Part shown: positions 8,521 to 18,039 of the stretch, piece by piece | Numbering within the stretch: position 1 is the stretch's first letter | Layout: every line of letters begins with the position of its first letter | NCBI GenBank assembly: GCA_020718905.1 | Contig: DYRD01000008.1 | Coordinates: 1-51,944 of the forward strand | Direction: 5' to 3' | Source of the DNA: Syntrophus aciditrophicus | Lineage (GTDB): Bacteria > Desulfobacterota > Syntrophia > Syntrophales > UBA8958 | DNA: 51,944 nt | Notes under the pieces: generated by a model | What the model was told of the DNA's origin: nothing | What the model saw: only the letters and a program-made list of their open reading frames with translations | The model's database searches: none | Made by a program: the position numbers and the translations under genes

Positions 8521-10041
8521 TTATCTCATACATACGCTCAGCACTTCAACAAAGTCCGTATCTCCGTTTAAGACCTTGAGGATGCCGCTCTGCATGAGCG
8601 TTCGCATTCCCTCATCTCTGGCCGTTTTTCTGATCGCGGCAATGGATCTCTTCCCGATGATCATCTGCTTGATGTTATCCGAGGCAACCAGGAGTTCATA
8701 AAGCCCCATAATCCCTCGGTAGCCTACGCCATGACATTCCGGACATCCTTTGGCCCAATATATGGTCACCGATTCATCATAGGGCAAATTCAAGCGGCTA
8801 AAGTCCTTCTCTCCGAAATTTCTGGCCAGATCCTCATATTCCTCACGCCGCGGGTGGTAGGCCTCCCGGCAATGCAGGCAGAGCCTTCGCACCAAACGCT
8901 GCGCCATGACACACAAAAGAGAATCAGCGAAGGCGAAGGGGTCAATTCCCATATCGAGGAGACGGATGATGGTTTCCGGGGCGTTGTTTGTGTGCAGGGT
9001 GGTCAATACCAAATGTCCGGTCGTCGAGGCATCAACGCCCATCTTGGCCGTTTCGTAATCCCTCATCTCTCCGACCATGATAATGTCCGGATCGGCCCTG
9101 AGAAAGGCACGCATGGCATTGCCGAAATCGAGGCCTATTTTGTGATGCACCTGCACCTGCCTGATCCCTTTCTGGGTAATCTCGACGGGATCTTCCACCG
9201 TCCAGATCTTCACCCCGGGCCGGTTCAGGACATGAAGCACCGCATGGGCCGTGGTTGTCTTGCCGGAACCCGTAGGCCCGACGAGAAGGATCAGGCCATA
9301 GGGCTTTTTCATGAGGCCCTCGAACCGCTCCCGGGTGTCCGGCTCCATCTGCAGCTCCCCCATGGTCATGATCTTTCCCCTGGTGAGAATCCGCATCACC
9401 ACATCTTCCACATAGCCGTGGGTGGGAATGGTCGCTACCCGCAACTCGATGTCTTCTCCATTCGGACTTTTATACTGGATCTTCCCATCCTGGGGAAGAC
9501 GCCGCTCGGTGATGTCCAGATTCGACATGATCTTGATCCGGGAGACAATCGCCGCACGATAGTCGTAATGATGGGTCTTAAAGGAGACGCACTCCCCGTC
9601 GATGCGGAAACGGACATAAACCTGTTTTTCTTTGCCATCCGGTTCAATATGAATATCCGAAGCCCGCTGGTTGCACGCTTCCGTGATCATTTCATTAACC
9701 AGTCTGACGATCTTGCTGTCCGCTTCCGAGACGCCCTGCCCATTGAACCGGGATGCCTCATCAATCCCATAGAAATGATTAATAAACTTGATTATGTCTT
9801 CCCTGGTTGCCGGATAATAATCCACCTCCTTCGCACGGAGCAGGTTTTCGATCATATCCTTCTTCAGAAGGTTGTCGGGATCATCGATGACTACCCGGAT
9901 GCGTCCCGCCTCCCTGCCGAGGGGCGCCCAGAGCTCCCGGCGGAGGAATTCGTAGCGCAGACTGCGGAGGAGTGCCTCCGGAACTGGGTGATTCACATTA
10001 AAAACGATCTGATGATTGGCCTTGGCAGGTCGTGGTTTCAT
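8521..10041 (-). CDS. GspE/PilB-family secretion/pilus assembly ATPase
   Basis: Walker A LLVGPTGSGKTTTAHAVL; Asp box and Walker B DPDIIMVGEMRD; LTTLHTNNAPETI; tetracysteine CLHC...CPEC. Confidence 0.92.
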   Translation of the reverse strand: MKPRPAKANHQIVFNVNHPVPEALLRSLRYEFLRRELWAPLGREAGRIRVVIDDPDNLLKKDMIENLLRAKEVDYYPATREDIIKFINHFYGIDEASRFNGQGVSEADSKIVRLVNEMITEACNQRASDIHIEPDGKEKQVYVRFRIDGECVSFKTHHYDYRAAIVSRIKIMSNLDITERRLPQDGKIQYKSPNGEDIELRVATIPTHGYVEDVVMRILTRGKIMTMGELQMEPDTRERFEGLMKKPYGLILLVGPTGSGKTTTAHAVLHVLNRPGVKIWTVEDPVEITQKGIRQVQVHHKIGLDFGNAMRAFLRADPDIIMVGEMRDYETAKMGVDASTTGHLVLTTLHTNNAPETIIRLLDMGIDPFAFADSLLCVMAQRLVRRLCLHCREAYHPRREEYEDLARNFGEKDFSRLNLPYDESVTIYWAKGCPECHGVGYRGIMGLYELLVASDNIKQMIIGKRSIAAIRKTARDEGMRTLMQSGILKVLNGDTDFVEVLSVCMR

Positions 10042-10104
10042 AGTCGGAAAGCTGAGAATGGCATTATTTCCCGTGTCATGTAAGCGACATAACGCTAAAC
10101 ATTA

Positions 10105-10590
10105 ATGACGTCAAGTCCTATCATATGGGGGCTCATCCCCCCCTGGGCAAAAGGCCCCGCCGCCGGCAACAGCCTGATCAACGCCCGGGCTGAAACCGTC
10201 GCCGCTAAACCCAGTTTCCGCCATGCCTTCCGGAAGCGCCGCTGTCTCATCCTCGCCGACGGTTTTTACGAATGGCAGCAAACGGAAGGTCCCGTAAAAA
10301 GGCCTTGGTTCATTCACCTGCGGTCCGGCCAGCCCTGCGGTTTCGCCGGTCTTTACGAGACGTGGACCTCCCCGGAGGGTGGCGCCGTTCACTCCTGCAC
10401 GATCATCACGACGAGAGCCAATCAAGCGCTGGCAGCCATCCACGACCGCATGCCCGTCATTGTTCCCGGAGCCGCTCAAGCCGTCTGGCTCAATCCTGAG
10501 AACGGCTGCCGGGAGGAACTTCTTCCCCTGCTGGCCCCCTATCCGGCAGCGGAAATGGTCTGCCGTCAACAGTATCCCGGGCCATTCTGA
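10105..10590 (+). pseudogene. SRAP (SOS response-associated peptidase, YedK/HMCES family), 5'-truncated
   Basis: WGLIPPWAKGP...LINARAETVAAKPSFRHAFRKRRCLILADGFYEWQ...IHDRMPVIV is SRAP, but the N-terminal MCGRF segment with the catalytic Cys2 is absent from the upstream sequence. Confidence 0.85.
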
Positions 10591-10888
10591 GGAATGTAGT
10601 TTTTGCTTTTCAAAGCTCCCCTATGTAAAGCAGCTCACACGGCCCATGCGACTTAGGTCACCCTTTAACTGCAAGACATCTATTGACTTTATAAGACAAG
10701 AAGCATTATCCTAAAATTGCAGAATAGAAAAAACAAGCGCCTTTTTTACGGCTTGATGGAAAGCCGTACTCCCGGCGCGGCTGGCATCCAGAAAACTCAT
10801 CAGCAAAGGCAAATCGTATTTCCCGCTCAATCATGAGAAGCAAGCTAAAATGGAGCGCTGTCCCGGGCTTTCAATACTTGAGTATATC

Positions 10889-10917
10889 TTGATTTCCCTC
10901 TTGATCTGTCCTATAAT
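10889..10917 (+). promoter_or_regulatory. candidate sigma70 promoter of minor-pilin operon (TTGATT-N17-TATAAT)
   Basis: ttgatt at 10889-10894, 17-nt spacer, tataat at 10912-10917, just upstream of the first pilin ORF. Confidence 0.6.
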
Positions 10918-10941
10918 ACACGCCGTTAATGGAATGACGGT

Positions 10942-11442
10942 ATGATTGGTATGCAAACAAATAAAACCAATAATCGGCCGGGATTTTCCCTTATTGAGCT
11001 GCTGATCGTAATTGCTATCATCGGCATCATGAGTACGGTGGCCGCAGTTGGCTGGCGGACTTATGTTGATCATTCAAATTTAAGAACCGTGGCGCGGGGG
11101 ATTGAGGCTGATTTTTTTAATGCCAAAGGAAAGGCAGCTGGAGAAAATACGGATTATACAATAACATTGAATCTTGACCAGCAAAATTACACCGTATCGG
11201 GATCTACGACGCAAACGAAATCGCCTCAATCCCTTGTCAGCAATGCATCGGATATTAGAATCTCATCCGTCACGTTGGCCGGTGTAGGCACCGTAACAAG
11301 CGGTACGGCCACGATTACCTTTCAGAGAAGAGGGACCTTCAACCCGCCAACCGGCAGCAGCATCATCCAAAACAGCAGTGGATCAACGGCAGCCATAACC
11401 TTTAATACCTCAGGGAGAACCTATGTACGTTACGCCTGGTAA
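10942..11442 (+). CDS. type IV prepilin-like protein (GspH/FimT family)
   Basis: RPG|FSLIELLIVIAIIGIMSTVAAVGWRTY class III signal peptide. Confidence 0.9.
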   Translation: MIGMQTNKTNNRPGFSLIELLIVIAIIGIMSTVAAVGWRTYVDHSNLRTVARGIEADFFNAKGKAAGENTDYTITLNLDQQNYTVSGSTTQTKSPQSLVSNASDIRISSVTLAGVGTVTSGTATITFQRRGTFNPPTGSSIIQNSSGSTAAITFNTSGRTYVRYAW

Positions 11443-11854
11443 CGACAGAGGTGTCGGCTTGGTTGAGGTTGTCATTGCCATGTTCTTGACGACCGTGGCG
11501 GTATTGGCGATCCTTTCTCTGCAGGCGCCGGCCTGGAAAGCCACGGCAAGGGCAGACTATCTCGGCAGGGCGGCAGAGATCATGTACCGGCAACTGGAGA
11601 ACACGGAATCATTTATCATGAATCCCTGTAATACCGTGACCACAGGCGGTCCCACGACAGCTACCGTGATCACGAGTGGACAGAGCGCCTCTATTTCCGG
11701 GGATGCAACCTTCACGGTGAACACCACCATAACACTTATCGGCACGAATCTTTGGCGGGTTGACGTTCAGGTTACCTGGCCACCACTGAATAACACAGGC
11801 ATCAGAAGCAGCGTCATCGTCGCCAAACAGCAGTTTTTCAAGAGTGGATGCTAA
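11423..11854 (+). CDS. PilV-like minor pilin
   Basis: NDRGVGLVEVVIAMFLTTVAVLAILSLQAPAWKATARADYLGRAAEIMYRQLE; overlaps the end of the previous ORF. Confidence 0.78.
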   Translation: MYVTPGNDRGVGLVEVVIAMFLTTVAVLAILSLQAPAWKATARADYLGRAAEIMYRQLENTESFIMNPCNTVTTGGPTTATVITSGQSASISGDATFTVNTTITLIGTNLWRVDVQVTWPPLNNTGIRSSVIVAKQQFFKSGC

Positions 11855-12598
11855 ATTAAGCATGACCAAGGGTTTACCCTGGTTGAGATTCTCGTGGCGA
11901 TGGCCATTGGTTTGATCATGCTGACGGCTATTTATACTGCCGTTAATACCGCCCAGAGATCAACTTACGGCATAGAAAGAAAGGTCGTTGCCCAGCAGGA
12001 CGCCCGAGCCGCCCTGGAGCTTATGGCCATGGAAATTCGCATGGCATCATACGACAGAAATATGGACAATGCCATCTGGGTTAATCCTGCGAGCACAGCA
12101 GCAACCCCCTGTTTTAGCACGTCACCAAATCCTACCTACAAGGGCATTCAGGAAGCGACTCCTTTTGCCATCACCGTCGAAATGGACATCAATGATAACG
12201 GCATAATAGATAACACCCCAAACAATTCTAATGAAACGATCAAATATGTTTACCAGGCCGCAAGTCAATATATCACCAGGTCAACGAATTGCGGCAGTGC
12301 TCAGCCCTTTCTGGGAGACGATCCTACCAGCGGCAGGCCCCTGTCCACCAGGGCTGTTAATGATCAAAACGGCAATGGCGTATATGATACAGGCATTGAT
12401 GTACCGATCTTTCGATATTACGACGGGGCAGGTACGGAGATACCGCCTGCAAACCTGCCGGCCTCCATACCGAATATAAGGGTGATAGAGATCACGCTGG
12501 TCGTGGAGACGGAAGATGTAGATCCTGCCTCGAATCAAAGACGCAGTATGGTTTACTCTACTCGTATCATACCGAGAAACCACGGGATAAAGCAATAG
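11855..12598 (+). CDS. PilW-like minor pilin (start codon ambiguous: ATT 11855, or ATG 11862 with a 1-nt shift)
   Basis: Frame 2 between pilV TAA and 11894 reads I-K-H-D-Q-G-FTLVEILVAMAIGLIMLTAIYTAVNTAQ; ATG 11862 reads MTKG then leaves the frame. Confidence 0.85.
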   Translation: MKHDQGFTLVEILVAMAIGLIMLTAIYTAVNTAQRSTYGIERKVVAQQDARAALELMAMEIRMASYDRNMDNAIWVNPASTAATPCFSTSPNPTYKGIQEATPFAITVEMDINDNGIIDNTPNNSNETIKYVYQAASQYITRSTNCGSAQPFLGDDPTSGRPLSTRAVNDQNGNGVYDTGIDVPIFRYYDGAGTEIPPANLPASIPNIRVIEITLVVETEDVDPASNQRRSMVYSTRIIPRNHGIKQ

Positions 12599-12602
12599 CA
12601 TT

Positions 12603-13112
12603 ATGAAAAACAACATGTCCGGGCGAATAAAGAGGGGGGGAGTAATTAGTTCAGCAAGGGGGTTTGCGCTGGTCGCCGCCATCCTCGCCTGCCTCATCCT
12701 CATGGCATTGGCCATACTGGTCATCTCGTTATCCACGGGCGATCTGAGAACCAGCGCCACCGTCGTCGGGGACAAAAAATCGCTGTCCGCGGTGGAAAGC
12801 GGCATCCATAAGCTTTCGCAGAATTTTGACCCCTCCGCGACCACCGCCAATTTCGGGCTGGGGGCCAGCACCACCTGGCAAAATGTTGACGCAACAAATG
12901 ATCCCGGTTCGCAGTATCGATATTCAGCGGCCGCAGCAAGCACCATGCCGCCTTTAACGCTGGCGGGTTACTCCATGGAGGCGGGGCAGGGATGGGGAAT
13001 GACCAGGTACAACATCATTGTGGAAGGGCAAAATACGAACTACAATACCAGGGCGCAGGTAGATGTCGGCATCGGTTACGGTCCCGTACCCACCGGCACC
13101 ATGTACCAGTGA
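12603..13112 (+). CDS. PilX-like pilus assembly protein
   Basis: SARGFALVAAILACLILMALAILVISLSTGDLRTSATVVGDKKSLSAVESGIH; position after PilW. Confidence 0.75.
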   Translation: MKNNMSGRIKRGGVISSARGFALVAAILACLILMALAILVISLSTGDLRTSATVVGDKKSLSAVESGIHKLSQNFDPSATTANFGLGASTTWQNVDATNDPGSQYRYSAAAASTMPPLTLAGYSMEAGQGWGMTRYNIIVEGQNTNYNTRAQVDVGIGYGPVPTGTMYQ

Positions 13113-13161
13113 ATGCCTTAAACGATGCCCGCCACGGGGAAGTGTCAAGGGGAGGCAAAAA

Positions 13162-13474
13162 ATGTCAAAATCCAGGATCATGCTGATAGCGATTATTCCA
13201 TCCCTTTTATTGATGGCAGCTCTCAATCAGGCTGGCGCGGTAACGGGAAATCTGCCGGCCGTGACAGCGCCTTCCCGGGTGAAAATGTTGAAAGTCACCG
13301 GCGTCGTAAAAAATCCAAAGCAATATTCTCTACCTGGGAAACAATAAGGGCTACAACCTGAGCAACGTCAAGGTAATCGAATCATATGACCGCAACAACC
13401 GCATCTCCGAGAAGAAAAGGATGGCGGAAATGTTGTTTATCAACGGCACCCTAAAGGAAGTCACCATTCGTTAA
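13162..13474 (+). pseudogene. small exported protein in pilus operon, split by a frameshift near 13318-13327
   Basis: MSKSRIMLIAIIPSLLLMAALNQAGAV...LKVTGVVKNPK then out of frame; next frame reads ILYLGNNKGYNLSNVKVIESYDRNNRISEKKRMAEMLFINGTLKEVTIR*. RBS gggaggcaaaaaATG. Confidence 0.65.
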
Positions 13475-13506
13475 TCATCCTGGGTAAGCTTCAAGGAGGA
13501 ACCGAT

Positions 13507-16500
13507 ATGAAGAGAGCAAGATCATATATTTATATAATTGTCGCTTTATCCCTGATTACGTTTCTATCCTCGTTGAACCCAGGCCCCGCGGCCGCAGACG
13601 AACAGGAGCTTTTTACCTCCGGCTCGTCTGTACAACCTAACGTCCTGATGATGTTGGATAATTCCCAGAGCATGGACGAGGATTTTGTCGGCAACTCTGT
13701 CTGCCCCTGGGCGGCAAACAGCAGGCTCGTCGAGGGGAAGCGGGCCCTAAGAACCATCGTCACCAATTACGCTTCCAAAATGCGGTTGGGTTTGATGACT
13801 TACAATCTCGGCAGCGTCGCGAATTATCGCCTCCATAACGCCGCATATTTTGCCTCCTGTGAGCCGAAATCCTACTGCCCGGACCCGCCGGCAGCATGTG
13901 CCGACTATTGCAAAACGGATAACCCGGCAAGCGGAGTGACCTGTCAGGCGTCCTGTTTCACCCAAAACAGCTCGTTTGATGCGACCTACCGCGATGAAAT
14001 CATAACTACGGGAACAGGTTACGCCGTCGGCACGGAACAGCGAAACCGTTATTGCGACCTCGTCTCTCCAAAAAAAAACCGCTACCCGAACCCCACGGAC
14101 ACCTCCCGATATGTTTACTGCCGCATCCACGGAACATATTACACCCCGAGCAATCAAGACACCGCCTTCTTCTATGCGACGGGGTACAGTCCTAATGAAC
14201 TGGTTAATGATAATTATAGATGCTATTCAACAAAGATAGGAACCAGCGACGGGACCGATACCGGCGCCAATCCCGGTCAATACAGCAGTTACGCTACAGG
14301 CGGCACCTTTTTCCCGACGGATGAAGATATCGCGCTGGGATTCAAAGACTTTGGCCGGCGGATAAGCTGGTATTACGTGGGCAGGACCTGGTATGGAAAC
14401 AGCTCCCCCGGTAACGGCTACTTGCATACCGCCTGCAGCAACAACCTCAGCAACAACAGCCAGCGGGATGCGTTGCTGGCGAAATTAGAGATGAAGGAAG
14501 GGGACGAAGCGGGATATATGGGCTGCAGCAGTGGCAACACGTGCTCATATATCGTCAATGCCGGCCTTACACCCACGGCGGGCACCTTTCAGTCGGCCAT
14601 CGACTATTTCAAGGGTTCGGGGGGCTACACGAGCCCGATTTCCTATTCCTGCCAGAAGAACTTCGTTGTTTATGTGACGGACGGCCTTCCCAGCGTCAAC
14701 ACAAGCGGGGGAACGGATACGGCCACCAACCTGATGCCGACCGTGCTGGGTAAAATCGATGACCTCAGGGCCACGGTCATGAGGATAGGAAGCACGGACT
14801 ACACCTTCAACATCAAGACGTATATCCTGGGCATGGCCCTGACGGATGCCGCCAAGACCCATCTTAACAACATGGCGTCCCACGGCGGCACGGCGCAGGT
14901 GGACGGCGCGGCCTATTACGCCGATGACACAACGAGCCTGAGCAATGCCCTGAACAATATCTTCTCCGATATTGATACAAGATCCTATACCTTCTCCACG
15001 GCATCCGTGTCGTCTTCCCGGCTTGCCGATGAGAATTATCTCTACGAGGCCTCTTTTGCGCCGACCAGCACCGACCCCTTCTGGAAAGGATACCTGAAGA
15101 AGTGGTCGTTAAAAGCCGACGGGAGCCTGGATCAGGAACTATGGGAAGCGGGTTCCGTGCTCAGGAATACCTCGGCTTCAGACAGACATATATATACCTT
15201 GATCAACGGCGACTTAAAAGTTTTTGACACCGGCCTGGGCTATGCTTATCTCAACGTGGCGAATCAAACCGTCGCGGACGGCATCATAAATTATATAAGA
15301 GGGGGAAGCGGAAGCAACCCGGAGGACTGGAAGCTGGGAGACATCTATCATTCCAACCCTATCACCATCGGGTCACCCTCGCCGTTTTTCTCAGACTTCC
15401 GGGACAGCAGCACCAACAATGCCTTCACGTCTTTCCGGGACGCCCACCCCCGGGCCAGCAATTGTTCCGACGGCGGGACGAGATGTGCGGGCTACGGCAA
15501 CCGCCTGATCATTGCCGGGGCCAACGACGGTCAATTCCACGCCTTCAAGGGAACGGACGGATCTGAATACTGGAGTTTCATCCCCCCCAACCTGCTGCCC
15601 AAGCTACAGTATCTCGCCCATACAAGCAACCCCCTCGCCACGCCGGTTCCCGAACATATGTTCTATGTTGACGGCCCTGTAACCGCGGCGGACGTCTGGC
15701 TCGGCAGCGGAGATGGAACAGCAAAGGCCAAAACTGGCGGAACCAGCGACTGGAAGACCCTGGCGATATTCAGTGTGGGAAGAAACGACCGGGACTATAC
15801 GGCGGCGGATAAAAGTACCGTGCCCCAATCCACCAAATACTGGAGCTGGAATTCTTCCTGCGACGGCAACCTCAAAGAAACCTACGACAGCTCCGACACT
15901 GCCCATACATACTATTACTGCGGTTACTACGCCTTTGATTTTACAGATGTTACGAATACTTCGCCCTCATTTCAATGGAAATTGAACATCAACACGACAA
16001 AATATTCCCCCCACACCGTATGGCCGTACCTGGGGGAACCGTGGAGCAAGATGACCGGCGGCAGGGTAATAATAAACGGCGACGAAAAATGGGTAGGGTT
16101 CATCAGCGGCGGGTATAATGCGGCCGATTGCTCCGGAAGAGGAAGCTGCGATACAAGAGGCAAGGGTGTCTTTGCCGTTGATTTAAGCGACGGTTCCATC
16201 ATGTGGTCATACACCCATGCCAATCATGCCGATATGGACTATTCCATCGCCGCCCCTCTCGAACTGGACAGGGTCATTACTCGTGGACAAGTTAAGCGGG
16301 AGCGATAAATTTCCTCTTTACAACCAAATGACCGTCGCCAAGGACAGCTTGGGCAATATCTGGCTTTACTGGGCTACGGGCGACAAGGTGGATCCGGCGG
16401 GCAGCGGACCGGCAGGGTATGTGTATGGTCTAAAGCCCCTTCGGTGCGTAAACTCCAGTGGTACGCCCGCACCATGTATCCGGAATGACCTGGATAACAT

Positions 16501-16864
16501 AACTTCCGTGCAACAGGCGTATTGCGGGGAAACTTCCAAAAAAGTGGGATGGTATATCAACCTGGCGGGAAATTCTGAGCAGGTCCTGGCAGAACCCGTC
16601 GCCTTCGGAAATGTCCTTTATTTTACGTCCTTCGTCCCCGCCTCGGGAAGCAGCGCTTCCTGTACGAAGACCGGCACGTCGTATCTGTATGGTATCAACA
16701 TCGATAGCAACTCCGCTATCTGCGGCGTCGGAGCAGGCGTTTTTACAGGGTCGGCAAGAAGGATGGGAATTGGCGTCGGGATAGCATCGGCGCCTCCAAT
16801 AAAAACCGTTGCCGAGCGCAGCTTACGGCAAAGCCAAAATCTGTCATTCACGCAGTTATTTTGA
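13507..16864 (+). pseudogene. PilY1-like pilus-tip protein (vWA domain + beta-propeller), split by a frameshift/internal deletion near 16260-16275
   Basis: RBS aaggagg; VLMMLDNSQSMDEDF MIDAS-like motif; FVVYVTDGLPS; LIIAGANDGQFHAFKGTDGSEYWSFIPPNLLPKL; ORF1 ends 16308 and propeller sequence resumes in another frame (DKFPLYNQMTVAKDSLGNIWLYWATGDKVDP). Confidence 0.88.
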
Positions 16865-16946
16865 GCGATAAATTCATCATGACGCCTATGCTTAATATAT
16901 TTCATTATTTCCGCCTGGGTGTTTCTGGGAGCGAGGGATAACTTCA

Positions 16947-17822
16947 TTGAAAAGAGTAAAGGCAACACCGGTGAAGGCGATCCCCATTCCCCGGTCCCGG
17001 ACCAAACAGCGGCAAGGAAAACCCGTAACGCAGCAGCAGAAGCAGAAGTTTAGCGTCAAGAGCGCCATTGTCGCCTTTGCCGCATTCAGCGCGGTGATAA
17101 TCATCTGGCAATGGGATCGCTCGTCCGTGACCACACCCGCCGTTGTCCAGACGGCGCCAGGGGTGGAAACGGCGGCTATTGGTGCAACCGTACCGGCAGC
17201 GGCAACCTCAACAGCCGCCGGGGCTTCGACGGCAAAAAATACGGCCGGGGCAGAAGGAGCCGGGCTCATCATCGCCGCCATCCGGATCACCCCGCACCAG
17301 CCCCTTGCAAAAGATCCCCTCACCGCGATCGTCTCCCTCGCCGGCGGCGACACCACGGGCACAACCTTCTCTTATCAGTGGAAGTGCAATGACAAGCTCA
17401 TCCCCGAAGCAACGGCCAATGTCCTGAAAGATATCCCCCTCAAACGCCGGGATCGGATCAGTGTTGTGGCAACAGCCTTCCGTGACGGCGTCGCCGGACC
17501 GGCTGCGGAGAGCCAGCCCGTTGTTATCTACAGCCTGCCACCGTCTTTGGATATGAAGATATTAACACCCCAGGTCCGCATGGGGCTGCCGATCGAAATC
17601 CAGTTGACGGGAGTCGCCCCGGACGGCGACAAGGTCGTCTATTCTCTGATCTCTCCCTTCATAGATGGAATGGCCGTCGACGCAAACACGGGAAAGATTA
17701 TGTGGACACCTGCGCGGGTGTCCAAGGGGAAACTGAAATTCGGCGCCGCCGCAACGGACACCGACGGCAACAAGACGCTGAAAGTCTTTGAACTGGATAT
17801 GGGGATAGAGCAGGAGCCGTAA
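16947..17822 (+). CDS. putative membrane-anchored protein with Ig-like domain, pilus locus
   Basis: Basic N-terminus, single TM helix (SAIVAFAAFSAVIIIWQW), Ala/Thr-rich linker, Ig-like/cadherin-like C-terminus (DGDKVVYSLIS...GMAVDANTGKIMWTP). Confidence 0.65.
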   Translation: MKRVKATPVKAIPIPRSRTKQRQGKPVTQQQKQKFSVKSAIVAFAAFSAVIIIWQWDRSSVTTPAVVQTAPGVETAAIGATVPAAATSTAAGASTAKNTAGAEGAGLIIAAIRITPHQPLAKDPLTAIVSLAGGDTTGTTFSYQWKCNDKLIPEATANVLKDIPLKRRDRISVVATAFRDGVAGPAAESQPVVIYSLPPSLDMKILTPQVRMGLPIEIQLTGVAPDGDKVVYSLISPFIDGMAVDANTGKIMWTPARVSKGKLKFGAAATDTDGNKTLKVFELDMGIEQEP

Positions 17823-18039
17823 GACGGCAATTATTCCGTTTCCGAATCAAACTCCGGCGTTTGGTTGCATACCGCACAGCATGAAAAATAACTTGATCGT
17901 TCTATTTTCATAGCGGCGTACTGGCTAATTAAGGTTCTCGTCGCGCCACTCCTCGCAACGACAAGATTTAAAACCCTCAAAGGGCTATCTTCGGTGGCGT
18001 CATCCCTCCGAATCTCATCTCTCAGCGGCGCGACTTTGC

